A DNA stretch of 64,000 bases from JBARDN01 sp963755705 (GTDB lineage: Bacteria; Desulfobacterota; Binatia; Binatales; Binataceae), in contig CAVWKW010000002.1 in the NCBI GenBank assembly GCA_963755705.1, forward strand, positions 248,001 through 312,000, written 5' to 3'. The translations under genes and the position numbers were made by a program. Of the stretch, positions 33,425 through 43,190 are shown in pieces; position 1 is the first letter of the stretch, and each line of letters opens with the position of its first letter. A model generated the notes under the pieces. The model was given only the letters and a program-made list of their open reading frames with translations, did no database searches and had not been told where the DNA came from.

Positions 33425-33729
33425 ATGCGCACTTTTTCCGTGTACATCGTCGCGAGCCCCTCGCGCGTTATCTACGTTGGCGTGACAAACGACCTTGAGC
33501 GGCGCATCGCAGAGCATCGGGAAAAAGCGAGCGCGGGTTTCACCGCGCGTTACAACGTCACGCGCCTGGTTTACTTCGAGCAATACGATCGCGCCGCGGA
33601 CGCGATCGTGAATGAGAACGGCGCGACGGTGATCGACGTCCCAAGGTCAGAGCAGGCGATCATGATACTCTGCGCGGTCGTCCCGGGATCCTTCGACTCC
33701 GGCCCCAACGGCCTCCGCTCAGGATGACG
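33297..33729. mobile_element. Candidate element: GIY-YIG gene between 46-bp inverted repeats
   Basis: Bases 33297-33342 and 33684-33729 are inverted copies of each other with only two mismatches in 46. The arms contain CATCCTGAGCGGAGGCCGTT and end in GGATCCCG, the style of the widespread 'cctgagc...tcgaaggatc' intergenic repeats. The 341 bases between them hold the start and most of a GIY-YIG nuclease gene, whose stop codon lies in the right arm. This gives a self-contained unit of about 430 bp. Mobility is inferred, not shown. Confidence 0.5.
33425..33727 (+). CDS. GIY-YIG nuclease-domain protein with repeat-encoded tail
   Basis: 100 residues from the ATG at 33425, behind GAGGA. VYIVASPSRVIYVGVTNDLERRIAEHR carries the GIY (here VYI) and YIG (here YVG) strands and the catalytic Arg27, and YNVTRLVYFEQY matches small YhbQ/UvrC-like GIY-YIG proteins. 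After about residue 62 it departs from the family: the usual REKQIK.W block is absent. The last 14 residues (PGSFDSGPNGLRSG) are encoded by the right repeat arm. It may be a truncated protein fused to a repeat, or a genuine variant. Confidence 0.75.
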   Translation: MRTFSVYIVASPSRVIYVGVTNDLERRIAEHREKASAGFTARYNVTRLVYFEQYDRAADAIVNENGATVIDVPRSEQAIMILCAVVPGSFDSGPNGLRSG

Positions 33730-33791
33730 GACGGGAGAGTCAGCGCTAGTGGAGTCTCTCGATTAAATCGTCGCGAGAATGGACGTCCGAT

Positions 33792-34712
33792 CTAATAAAA
33801 CCGCTGTTCCCCGGGGGGACGGGTTTTCCAGCGGCGATGGATCCAGTTCCAGTGGTCGGGATGCGCGCGGATCATCGATTCGATTGGGCGGACGAAACGC
33901 CGCGTGTTCTCGAGCACGTCGGCGGCGCGATCTTCGGTGCGCTGAATCTCGACCGGTGGATGAATCGTGATCTTGTTCTTTGCGCCGGCGCCCTGGCGCA
34001 CCATAAAGGTCGGTACCACGGGCGCTCCCGTCGCGAGCGCCAGGCGGGCGGCGCCGTCGCTGGTCGAGGCGGCGAGGTTGAAGAAATCGACGAACACGCC
34101 CTTGCGCACGTCGAGGTCGAGCGTGATCGCGACCTGCCAATTCTTGCGCAGCAGGCGCATCGCGGTCAGGCCTCCGGTCTTGCGCTCGATCAGCGCGTTG
34201 CCGAAGCTGACGCGCGCGGCGCGCACCGCCTTGTCCATCAGGGGGTTGCGCAACACGCGATTTACGATCGCGATCCGGTAGCCGTAAACCGAATGCGCGA
34301 CGTTGAGCAATTCCCAATTGCCGAAGTGCGCGGTGAGCACGATGATTCCGCGGCCCTTCGAGATGCGCTCGGCTTCGTCCCAATGCTCCTTGCCCTGGTA
34401 GGTGACAACCTCTTCGATATTGGCGCGGTTGAGCTTGCGGATATGCGACCATTCGGCCGCCATCCGGCCCCAATTGCGGTAGCTGCCGCGCAGGATTTCG
34501 AGATGCTGCGCGACCGATTTTTCGGGAAACGCGATTTCGAGATTCTTGAGCGCGATCGGACGATTGGGCCGATCCACCTCCATCGCGATTCGGCCCAGCT
34601 TTGCACCCAGCCGCACCGCGCGGTCCAGCGGCAGCGCGCGCATCGCGGCGATATACGCCGCGGCGCCGGCCCATTCGACGCGCGCCTGGAGACCGCCTAT
34701 CTGCCGGGGCAT
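33792..34712 (-). CDS. Lipid A biosynthesis acyltransferase (LpxL/HtrB family)
   Basis: 306 residues. TAHFGNWEL supplies the HX4E catalytic pair (His129, Glu134). NRPIALKNLEIAFPEKS and RKTGGLTAMRLLRKNWQVAITLDLDVRKGVFVDFF are family blocks. These inner membrane enzymes add secondary acyl chains to lipid A from acyl-ACP. Whether it is the laurate- or myristate-type enzyme cannot be told. It fits the lipid A genes found further along. Confidence 0.9.
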   Translation of the reverse strand: MPRQIGGLQARVEWAGAAAYIAAMRALPLDRAVRLGAKLGRIAMEVDRPNRPIALKNLEIAFPEKSVAQHLEILRGSYRNWGRMAAEWSHIRKLNRANIEEVVTYQGKEHWDEAERISKGRGIIVLTAHFGNWELLNVAHSVYGYRIAIVNRVLRNPLMDKAVRAARVSFGNALIERKTGGLTAMRLLRKNWQVAITLDLDVRKGVFVDFFNLAASTSDGAARLALATGAPVVPTFMVRQGAGAKNKITIHPPVEIQRTEDRAADVLENTRRFVRPIESMIRAHPDHWNWIHRRWKTRPPGEQRFY

Positions 34713-34799
34713 CGCGGTGGGCGAAGAGCGGCGCGCGGAGTTGAGCCCGCGCGCCGCGTGCGAAAAAACATTGGGTTCACGATAAAGTCTAAAGCTTGC

Positions 34800-37349
34800 T
34801 CAGGGTGCCGTCGGCGCCATCCCCGTCCGGGTCGCATCGAACGCGCGCGATGAGGGCATGATACCCGTGCCGGTGCTCGCCAGCGGAGCGCTGGTGGCTG
34901 AAGGGCCGCGCATGCTCGAGGGTCCGATCTCTTCGGTATTGAAAGGAGTATCGCTCGACGAACCGCTCGAACCGGGCGCAGGAACATCGGCGGCAGGCGG
35001 GACGCCCGGAGGAGCCGATGGCGTGCCAAGATCCGCCGACGGCGGCACCGCGATCGAGAACGACGGTTTGTAGAGCTCATGAATCTGCGAGGCCGGCATG
35101 TCGTGAACTTCCTTGCGGCCAATCGAATTGATGAACTGATGGCGCTCGTCCAGCGCGAGGTCGCGCAACTGCCCGCGGTCTCGAATCACGTGCGGGGTCA
35201 GGAACACAATCAAATTGTCTTTCTGCCGATCGGTGCTCTTGAAGCTGAACAGATTGCCGATCACCGGAATATCGGAGATGTACGGGATACCCTGGTTCGA
35301 GGCGCTGTCCTGGCTCGAAAGCAATCCGCCGATCACGGCGGTGCGATGATTCTGCACCATCACGCTGGTTGACGCCGATCGAATGGTGGTGGTCGGACCG
35401 AGCGGATTATTCGCCGTGCTCGCGACGACGTTGGAAACTTCCTCATACATATCGAGCTTGACGTAGTCGCCCTCGGAAACCTGCGGCACGATATCGAGGG
35501 TGATACCGACGTTCTGGCGATCCACGGAATTGAAGATCTGTCCGGGCAGTCCGGCGTTGGCGGAGGCCGAGCCGACAAACGGCACGTTCTGGCCGACGAC
35601 GATCATAGCCTCTTCGTTGTCGGCGGTGAGCAGGGTCGGCGCGGAGAGCACATTGGTATGCGTATCGGCCTCGAGCGCCTCCAACAGGGCGACGTCGCAG
35701 GGGACCGTGATCAAGCTTGCCGCGGTGGCGGCCGTGGTTCCGGTCGCCGAAACGCCGGCGGCCAGAGTCGAGGGAATTTCGCACAGGCTTTTTGAGGCGA
35801 CACCAATCGCGAGGCCGCTAAGTCCAAGCGGATTGGTGAGCGCGTTGGAAAGGTTTCCATAATTCAGCGCCGCGGTGCCGATTCCATTATAGGCGCTGTA
35901 TTCGAAGCCGAGTTGACGGCTGCGTTCGGCGCTGACTTCGACGATCACCGCCTGCACGAAAACCTGCACCCGCGGAACGTCGAGCTCGTCGATAATCTGC
36001 TTTAGGGTCGCCCAGTCCTGCGGCGAGGCGCTTACCACCATCGAGTTGGTCGCGGGATCGGCGGTGATATTAACCGGGTTGAGGAAATTGGTGCCCTTGC
36101 CGCCGGCGGTGCTGGCCGAAGCGGCGCCGGAGGTTCCCGACGAATTGCCGCCCATCATGCCCATCCCGCTGCCCATGCCTCCGCCCATGCCGCCGCCGCC
36201 CATACCGCCCATGCTGCTGCCGCCGAAGCCGCTGTTCATCATACCGCCGCCCATGCTGGAGCCGCCCATACCGCCCATACTGCTACCCATACCGCCAAAA
36301 CCGCTGCTGCCGCCCATGCCACCCATCATACCGCCCATGCCGCTGCTGCGGCCGAGCGAGCCGCGGCCGGTGGTGGGCGAGAGCGTGGTCGGAGCACCGC
36401 CGCCGTTGAGCAGATTGTTCATGACCTGAACCATCTCGAGCGCCTGCGCATTCTTGAGCCGGTAGACGTGGATGCGAGAGGTCACGTTGGGGGGCACGAT
36501 ATCAAGCTTGGAAATGACGTCCTTGATGTCGCGCATCTGGAGCGGAGCGGCCAGCACGATAAGCGAATTGGTGCGCTCGTCGGGGATCACCTTGAAGGCG
36601 CCCGAGGGTCCGACCGAGACCGGAGTCACGACACCCATCCCGGGCCGGGGACCCTGCGGAGTAGAGGTCGAGCCGCCGTACCTTGCCGCCATAATTTGCT
36701 CGATCTCGGGTGCGAGCTCGGCGGCGAAGGCGAGCTTGAGCGGTATCACGGCGACGGTTTCCTGGGTGCCCTCGATATCGAGGCTGCCGATAACCTGGAG
36801 CAGACGCTGCACGTTATACGCGTCGTCGGTGATGATGAGGGTGTTGTCTTCGGGATAGGCCGCAACCAGCCCGTCGTGCGAAACCATCGGCTGCACGACG
36901 CCAACCAGCGAGGCGGCTTCGATATTCTTGAGCTTGACCATCCGGGTCACGTACTCGTCGCCGTGGAGATCGGCCGGGAGCTGCGACTCGGTGAGCGGCG
37001 CGTCGGAGCGCACGTTGCGCGCGGGCACGATCTTTATCACCTTGCCGGCCTGCACCGTGGTGAAGCCCTTGATTTGAAGCACCGACTGAAACAGCGAGTA
37101 GGCCTGCTCGGGAGTGACCTTGGTGGGCGAGATGATGGTCACCTTGCCGCGCACGCTTTCGTCGATGATGAAATTCTTGCCGGTGATCTCACTGATGAAC
37201 TTCGCCAGAACCGGAATATCCACGTTCTGGAAGTTCATCGTGATCTGGTCGGGAGCGACCCGGGGCTCGGCCGCCATCACGCCGCTCGTCGATGAAAATA
37301 GAAATGTGATCAAAGCCACGGCGATCGCCGCAGGCCAATAGCGGTTCAT
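34800..37349 (-). CDS. gspD: Type II secretion secretin GspD
   Basis: 849 residues from the ATG at 37349, behind GGAGG. Signal peptide, then N0-N1-N2 domains (ITMNFQNVDIPVLAKFISEITGKNFIIDESVRGKVTI; YVTRMVKLKNIEAASLVGVVQPMVS), an N3 domain holding a Met/Gly-rich insert near residues 334-400, and the C-terminal secretin barrel (VGQNVPFVG, TLDIVPQVSEGDYVKLDMYEEVS, TAVIGGLLSSQD, LIVFLTPHVIRD). A Pro/Ser-rich tail follows. It would form the outer membrane channel of a T2SS. No gspE-type genes adjoin it in this window. Confidence 0.93.
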   Translation of the reverse strand: MNRYWPAAIAVALITFLFSSTSGVMAAEPRVAPDQITMNFQNVDIPVLAKFISEITGKNFIIDESVRGKVTIISPTKVTPEQAYSLFQSVLQIKGFTTVQAGKVIKIVPARNVRSDAPLTESQLPADLHGDEYVTRMVKLKNIEAASLVGVVQPMVSHDGLVAAYPEDNTLIITDDAYNVQRLLQVIGSLDIEGTQETVAVIPLKLAFAAELAPEIEQIMAARYGGSTSTPQGPRPGMGVVTPVSVGPSGAFKVIPDERTNSLIVLAAPLQMRDIKDVISKLDIVPPNVTSRIHVYRLKNAQALEMVQVMNNLLNGGGAPTTLSPTTGRGSLGRSSGMGGMMGGMGGSSGFGGMGSSMGGMGGSSMGGGMMNSGFGGSSMGGMGGGGMGGGMGSGMGMMGGNSSGTSGAASASTAGGKGTNFLNPVNITADPATNSMVVSASPQDWATLKQIIDELDVPRVQVFVQAVIVEVSAERSRQLGFEYSAYNGIGTAALNYGNLSNALTNPLGLSGLAIGVASKSLCEIPSTLAAGVSATGTTAATAASLITVPCDVALLEALEADTHTNVLSAPTLLTADNEEAMIVVGQNVPFVGSASANAGLPGQIFNSVDRQNVGITLDIVPQVSEGDYVKLDMYEEVSNVVASTANNPLGPTTTIRSASTSVMVQNHRTAVIGGLLSSQDSASNQGIPYISDIPVIGNLFSFKSTDRQKDNLIVFLTPHVIRDRGQLRDLALDERHQFINSIGRKEVHDMPASQIHELYKPSFSIAVPPSADLGTPSAPPGVPPAADVPAPGSSGSSSDTPFNTEEIGPSSMRGPSATSAPLASTGTGIMPSSRAFDATRTGMAPTAP

Positions 37350-37565
37350 CCGAGCAACCTCCAGAACCGATTTCGGCGTGAGCATATGGCACCCCCACGA
37401 GACAGCGCAACCTCTGGCTCGCAAGATCGTTGCAAAAGCCGGATTGCTCGCGGACTATAGACGAATCCCGCTTTCGCTTGATTCAATGAAACGATCGCAT
37501 CGCCCCAACGAACTCCGGCCGGCCCCGGCGCCGCGTCCAATCCGCCGGACCCAAGCGGCCTGAAT

Positions 37566-38838
37566 ATGCGGTTCGAGTACCTGATCGGCATCCGTTATCT
37601 GCGCGCCCGGCGCCGCGAGCGTTTTGTATCGCTGATTGCCGTCATTTCGCTTACCGGAGTTACCCTGGGCACCTTGGCGCTGACCGTAGCGCTCTCGGTG
37701 ATGAGCGGATTCCAGGAAGACTTGCGCGCGCGCCTTTTGGCCTTCACTCCCGAGGTGACAGTCGAGCGCAGCGACGGTGCGGTATGGAATCCCGCGCAGT
37801 TACGCAAGATGATCACGGCGATGCCGTCGGTGACCGCGGTGGCTCCGTTCGTAACCTCACCGGTGATGGCGGTGTCGAACACGCCGTCGGGCGCACCGGG
37901 TTATGTCTCGGGCGGAATCCTGCGCGGGGTCGAGGCCGAGCACAATCCGGTGTTGACGGAACTTCAGCAGACGCTGGAATCCGGCACGCTCGAGTCGCTC
38001 GACGTGGAGCATCCGGTGCAGATCGTCGAGCAGGGGAAAAAGCGCAAGGTCAGTCTGCCGGGCGCGATAGTCGGCAAGACGCTGGCGTTCGACCTGGGCC
38101 TGCAGATGGGAGATTCGGTGATTTTGATTTCGCCCGCGAGCCTGGCCAATGGACTGGGAGCGCCGCGGCTCGAGCGGTTCGTGATCACGGGATACTTCTA
38201 CTCGGGGATGTATGACTTCGACTCGACGCTGATATTCGTTGCGTTAAAGAACGGGCGCGTGCTTCTGTCCGACGATTCCGAGCTGCAGTCGGGGCTCGAG
38301 GTCAGGCTGCGCAACATGTTTGACGCGCCGGCGGTGGCGGCGGCGATCGAAAAGCTCGCGGGCGCCGAATACGCGGTTTCGGACTGGACGCGATCCAACG
38401 CGCCATTGTTCTCTGCCCTGCAGCTCGAGAAGTTCACGTACTTTATGGTGCTGCTTTTGATCGTGCTGGTGGCGGCGTTCAATATTCTCTCGACGCTGGT
38501 GATGATCGCGATGGAGCGGCGCAAGGAGATTGCGATTCTGCGTGCGATGGGCACGCGGACGCAATCGATCTTCCTGATTTTCCTGTGCGAAGGAATAGCG
38601 CTTGGCCTGGTCGGCACCGCACTCGGGGTCGGCGGCGGATTTCTGGTCTCGTGGGCGATCGGCCACTTCCATCTGATCCATCTGCCGGCCGATCTGTTCA
38701 TGGTCAGCGCGGTCCCGGTGCGGCTGTATCCGATGAATTTTATCGCGGTCGCGGCGGCCTCGATCGCGCTGTGCATCGTGGCGGCGATATATCCGGCGTG
38801 GCACGCCTGTTCGCTCTCTCCGGTCGAGGTTATCCGTT

Positions 38839-38846
<8 letters not shown>
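37566..38846 (+). CDS. lolC: Lipoprotein-releasing ABC transporter permease LolC/LolE
   Basis: 426 residues. The N-terminal helix with FEYLIGIRYLRARRRERFVSLIAVISLTGVTLG, a large periplasmic domain, then three C-terminal helices (FMVLLLIVLVAAFNILSTLVMIAMERRKEIAILRAMGTRTQSIFLIFLCEG) are typical FtsX/LolCE architecture. With LolD it extracts outer-membrane lipoproteins from the inner membrane. A single permease gene suggests a homodimeric LolCD-type exporter, as in many non-enteric bacteria. It overlaps lolD by eight bases. Confidence 0.92.
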
Positions 38847-39558
<712 letters not shown>

Positions 39559-39665
39559 CCAGCGTACGAGGTCAAACGCGCCGGGGACGCAACGCCAAAT
39601 CAGTTTTCGGTTTACTTACCGGGACTGATTGGTTACGTTGGTCGCCGCTTTTTGGTGTTTTTTCT

Positions 39666-42053
39666 GTGACAGTCCTAACCCCTATCGCCAGCGCAAGGCG
39701 CTCGCTCGCCAGATGCGCGCCAATCGTGGTGCTGGGGTTGATTTTTGCCGTCACCGCCGCGTTCGCGCAGGGCTCCGCGCCGGTGATCACGGCGATCAGG
39801 ATTGAGGGCAATCAGCGCGTCGAAACCGACGCAATCAAGATTCACATCTCGCAGAACGTAGGCCAGCCGCTCGATCAAAACGCGGTCGATCAGGACGTCA
39901 AGGCCATCTACAAGATGGGCTTCTTCCAAAACGTCGAGACCCGGATCGAAAACGTCAACGGCGGCCACGTACTGGTATACAAGGTCATCGAACGTCCGCA
40001 GATTACCGACGTCCGGATCGAAGGGATGAAAGCGATTCGCTCGACTGACGACAAGATCACCTCGGCGACCAAGCTTCATCCGGGCGCGATTCTCGATCCC
40101 GGGCAGGTGAAGGAGACCATCAACGGAATCACCCAGGTCTATCAGGACAAGGGCTATCTTGACGCCAAGGTGAATTTCCGGACCATCCTTCAGCCGGACA
40201 ACACGGCGGTCGCGGTCTTCGACGTAACCGAAGGACCGAAGGTCGAAATCACCAAGATCGATTTCACCGGCAACAAGGCCTTCACCTCGGTCGAATTGCG
40301 CTCGGTGATGGAGACCAGCACCCACAGCGTGCTTCTGAGCTGGCTGACCGGCCAGGGGGCGCTCGACCAGAAGAAGCTGCAAGACGACATCGATCATCTG
40401 ACCGCTTTCTACTACCAAAACGGCTATCTGAACGTTCATGTCAGCAGCCCGAAGATCCAGCGCGTCGGCAATGCGCTGCATATCACGATCGATATCGACG
40501 AGGGCACGGTGTACCGGGTGGGCAGGGTCGCGCTGGCGGGCAACATGAAGTTCCCGCATCGCGAACTGGCGCGGCTGCTCACGATCAAGCGCGGGCAGCA
40601 TTTCCGGGGCGCGACTTTGCAGCACGACGTGCTGACGCTGTCGGATTTTTACTCGAACCGCGGCTATGCGTTCGTCAATGTTGACCCGCGCACCCAGCTC
40701 GATTCGGTGACGCATCGGATCAACATCACGTTCTACATCAACCCGGGCCACGAAGTGCTGGTCAACCGCATCAATATCAGCGGCAACACCAAGACCTCCG
40801 ACAAGGTCATCCGGCGCGAGTTGCAGATCCAGGAACAGGAGCCGTACTCGGCCGCGGCGATCCGCGAATCGAAGAAGCGGCTGGACCGGCTGGGCTATTT
40901 CAGCGACGTTCGGATAACCACCGAGCCTGCGCAGCAGCCCGACAAGATCAATCTCGACGTGAACGTGGCCGAGGCGAACACCTCGTCGTTGCAGGTAGCG
41001 GGCGGATACGACACCTATTCGTCGGTGTTCGGAAATTTCACGCTGGGCAACACCAACCTGTTTGGCGGCGGCGAATCGATCGTGCTCAACGCGCAGATCG
41101 GATTCCTGTTCCAGAATTACTCGCTCAGCTACACCGAGCCATGGTTCCTGGATATGCCGCTCAGCCTTGGCCTCCAGCTTTTCGACAACAAGGAATATCT
41201 GCTGAGCTTCAACCAGTCGGCGGCCGGTTTTGCGGTCAATACTTATTATCCGCTGACCGAGCTGGGATTTAAGAAGCTCGGTCCGTTCTCGCTTAAGGAT
41301 ATCAGCGTGGGACTCGGCTATCAGTTCGAGAGCGTCGGCATCACCGGACTGTATCCGCTGACGACTTACAACATCCTGCGCTACAAAGGTTATACGCAGA
41401 CGTCGGAACTGCTGCCGAGCTTCCGCCGCTTCACGGTCAACAACCCGGTCAACCCGCGCACCGGAACCGTGCTGACGTTCAACGGACAGATCGGAGGAAT
41501 CGGCGGAGGCAATGCGTTCGTGAAGGGAGTTTTGCACGGCCGCTATTTCTACCCGTTCATCAAGAGCTCGACCTGGGGAACCTGGGTGGTATCGCAGGGG
41601 CTGACCTATGGCGTAGGAACCAATCTCAGCTCCGGGACGGGCGGCGAGCTTCCGCTCTACGAACGATTCTTCCCGGGCGGTGTCAACGGAGGGGCTGACG
41701 TGCGCGGCTACCAACTCTATTCATTGGGACCGCTGGTCACGATCTACAACGCGGCCGGCCAGCCGGTCAGTGTCCAGGACGTTGGCGGCAGCGAAGAATT
41801 GATCCTGAGCAACGAGATCACCTTCCCGATTCTGTCTGGGCTGGGGTTGCGCGGAGTGCTCTTCTCCGACGCTGGACAAGCGTACACGCTCAAGCAGGGA
41901 ATCGATCTTACGGAACTGCAGGCCTCGGTCGGTTTCGGGGTCAGGTGGCGTTCGCCGTTCGGGCCGCTCAGCGTTGACCTTGCGTTCCCGATCAATCCGC
42001 GGCCCGCCGATCAGCGCACGGTGTTCGAGATCGGGGCCGGCGCGCCGCTCTAG
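39666..42053 (+). CDS. bamA: Outer membrane protein assembly factor BamA
   Basis: 795 residues from a GTG at 39666. A signal peptide ends at AFAQG. Five POTRA domains follow, each with an IRIEGN, VRIEGMK, IDFTGNKAFTSVELR, VALAGNMKFPHREL or INISGNTKTSDKVIRRELQIQE start. The C-terminal Omp85 barrel contains RFFPGGVNGGADVRGY (the VRGY/F motif of lid loop 6) and ends in a hydrophobic beta signal. It folds outer membrane proteins. Sitting between lolCD and skp is the usual order. Confidence 0.95.
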   Translation: MTVLTPIASARRSLARCAPIVVLGLIFAVTAAFAQGSAPVITAIRIEGNQRVETDAIKIHISQNVGQPLDQNAVDQDVKAIYKMGFFQNVETRIENVNGGHVLVYKVIERPQITDVRIEGMKAIRSTDDKITSATKLHPGAILDPGQVKETINGITQVYQDKGYLDAKVNFRTILQPDNTAVAVFDVTEGPKVEITKIDFTGNKAFTSVELRSVMETSTHSVLLSWLTGQGALDQKKLQDDIDHLTAFYYQNGYLNVHVSSPKIQRVGNALHITIDIDEGTVYRVGRVALAGNMKFPHRELARLLTIKRGQHFRGATLQHDVLTLSDFYSNRGYAFVNVDPRTQLDSVTHRINITFYINPGHEVLVNRINISGNTKTSDKVIRRELQIQEQEPYSAAAIRESKKRLDRLGYFSDVRITTEPAQQPDKINLDVNVAEANTSSLQVAGGYDTYSSVFGNFTLGNTNLFGGGESIVLNAQIGFLFQNYSLSYTEPWFLDMPLSLGLQLFDNKEYLLSFNQSAAGFAVNTYYPLTELGFKKLGPFSLKDISVGLGYQFESVGITGLYPLTTYNILRYKGYTQTSELLPSFRRFTVNNPVNPRTGTVLTFNGQIGGIGGGNAFVKGVLHGRYFYPFIKSSTWGTWVVSQGLTYGVGTNLSSGTGGELPLYERFFPGGVNGGADVRGYQLYSLGPLVTIYNAAGQPVSVQDVGGSEELILSNEITFPILSGLGLRGVLFSDAGQAYTLKQGIDLTELQASVGFGVRWRSPFGPLSVDLAFPINPRPADQRTVFEIGAGAPL

Positions 42054-42161
42054 CGCGGATGTGCCAAAACTGGCTTTAATGTCGGCACATGCCCGCGGCA
42101 TTGTCACCGGGCCGGACTTGCAGGTGCCCGAGCCGAATTTTCGAGGAGGAATGTGCTCACG

Positions 42162-42794
42162 ATGAGGTTACGTCTGATAACCGTTGCGCTGCTGTTGGCG
42201 ATGCTTGCCGCCGCTCAACCCGCGCGCGCCGACCTGAAGGTTGCGTACGTGGACGTGCAGCGCGCGCTCAACGAATGTGACGCGGGCAAACGCGCCAAGG
42301 CGGATTTCCAGGGCCGCGTCTCGGCACTCGAAAGCCGGCTTCAGCACGAGCAGAACGATGTCCAGTCGCTGAAGGACGAGATCGAGAAAAAGGGGATGCT
42401 CATGAACCCCGATCAGCGCCAGAGCTTGCAGGACCAGTACGTTGCCAAGGCCAAGGATTTCGATCGCGAGTACAAAGACGCTCGCGACGAGCTGCAGGCC
42501 AAGGATAACGAGATCACCAGCCGGATCGTTCACGACCTTGCGCAGATAATCCGCAACCTTGGCGAGCGCGACGGATACACGCTGGTGCTCGAAAAGGGAT
42601 CGATCCTGTGGGGCGCCCCTTCGATCGACATCACCGACCAGGTAATCCGCAGCTACAATGCGACCCACGTCAAGATCGGCACTCTGGGCGAGAACGGCGC
42701 CAGTGTTGCGCCCGCCTCGGCCTCGCAGGGAGCGGCTCCTTCGCTGGGTGATTTCGGATCGGCGGCGGCCAGGCGATCGACGATCTCGAAATAG
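42162..42794 (+). CDS. Skp/OmpH-family periplasmic chaperone
   Basis: 210 residues from the ATG at 42162 (a GTG three codons earlier lies too close to the AGGAGG). A signal peptide ends at ARA. LKVAYVDVQRALNECDAGKRAKADFQGRVSALESRLQ opens the family's coiled-coil tentacles (about 40-115), and the C-terminus carries GYTLVLEKGSILWGAPSIDITDQVIRSYN. It holds unfolded outer membrane proteins for BamA. An Ala/Ser-rich tail is added. It sits between bamA and fabZ as usual. Confidence 0.9.
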   Translation: MRLRLITVALLLAMLAAAQPARADLKVAYVDVQRALNECDAGKRAKADFQGRVSALESRLQHEQNDVQSLKDEIEKKGMLMNPDQRQSLQDQYVAKAKDFDREYKDARDELQAKDNEITSRIVHDLAQIIRNLGERDGYTLVLEKGSILWGAPSIDITDQVIRSYNATHVKIGTLGENGASVAPASASQGAAPSLGDFGSAAARRSTISK

Positions 42795-42830
42795 GCGCGG
42801 CGGCTCGAGCGGATTTTCAGGACACGCCTG

Positions 42831-43190
42831 ATGGCTGCGGACGAAAAAATGAGCGAGCTTCGGCGGGTCCTCGACTGCCTGCCGCATCGATATCCGTTTC
42901 TGCTCGTGGATCGCGTCCTCGAGATCGGCGAGGGCCGAATCCTTACGCTCAAGAACGTCACCTTCAACGAGCCATTCTTCCAGGGACATTTCCCGCATTA
43001 TCCTGTCATGCCGGGAGTTCTGATCGTCGAGGCGATGGCGCAATCGGCGGCGGTTCTGGCGCTTAGCCAGGTGGGCGCCGACCCTGCGCGCCTGTTCATG
43101 CTGACCGGTCTCGACAAGGTGCGGATTCGCCGCCCCGTGGTGCCCGGAGATGCGCTCAAGCTCGAAGTGACGATTATCAAGTACCGTTGA
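42831..43190 (+). CDS. fabZ: 3-hydroxyacyl-ACP dehydratase FabZ, interrupted by in-frame TGA
   Basis: This is the readable first part, 119 residues. HRYPFLLVDRVLEI, catalytic His53 in GHFPHYPVMPG and Glu67 in EAMAQ are intact. Translation would stop at TGA 43188-43190, after LEVTIIKYR. The same frame then continues without a shift to TAG at 43284 and encodes the missing FabZ C-terminus (W..M..A.VGDELAAEAELSAM). The whole frame would be 151 codons, the normal FabZ length. See the separate entry and finding. Confidence 0.88.
   Translation: MAADEKMSELRRVLDCLPHRYPFLLVDRVLEIGEGRILTLKNVTFNEPFFQGHFPHYPVMPGVLIVEAMAQSAAVLALSQVGADPARLFMLTGLDKVRIRRPVVPGDALKLEVTIIKYR

Noticed and set aside
36151..36350. 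Repetitive GC-rich tract considered as a DNA repeat element
   Set aside because: It lies in frame inside gspD and encodes the Met/Gly-rich loop; treated as a coding feature.
39675..41714. Long minus-strand frame antisense to bamA
   Set aside because: Its translation is Arg/Asp/Val-rich shadow sequence; bamA on the plus strand is unambiguous.
42060..42089. Inverted repeat TGTGCC...GGCACA after bamA, considered as a terminator
   Set aside because: Arms of only six bases, long loop, no T-run; skp follows in the same direction and is normally co-transcribed.
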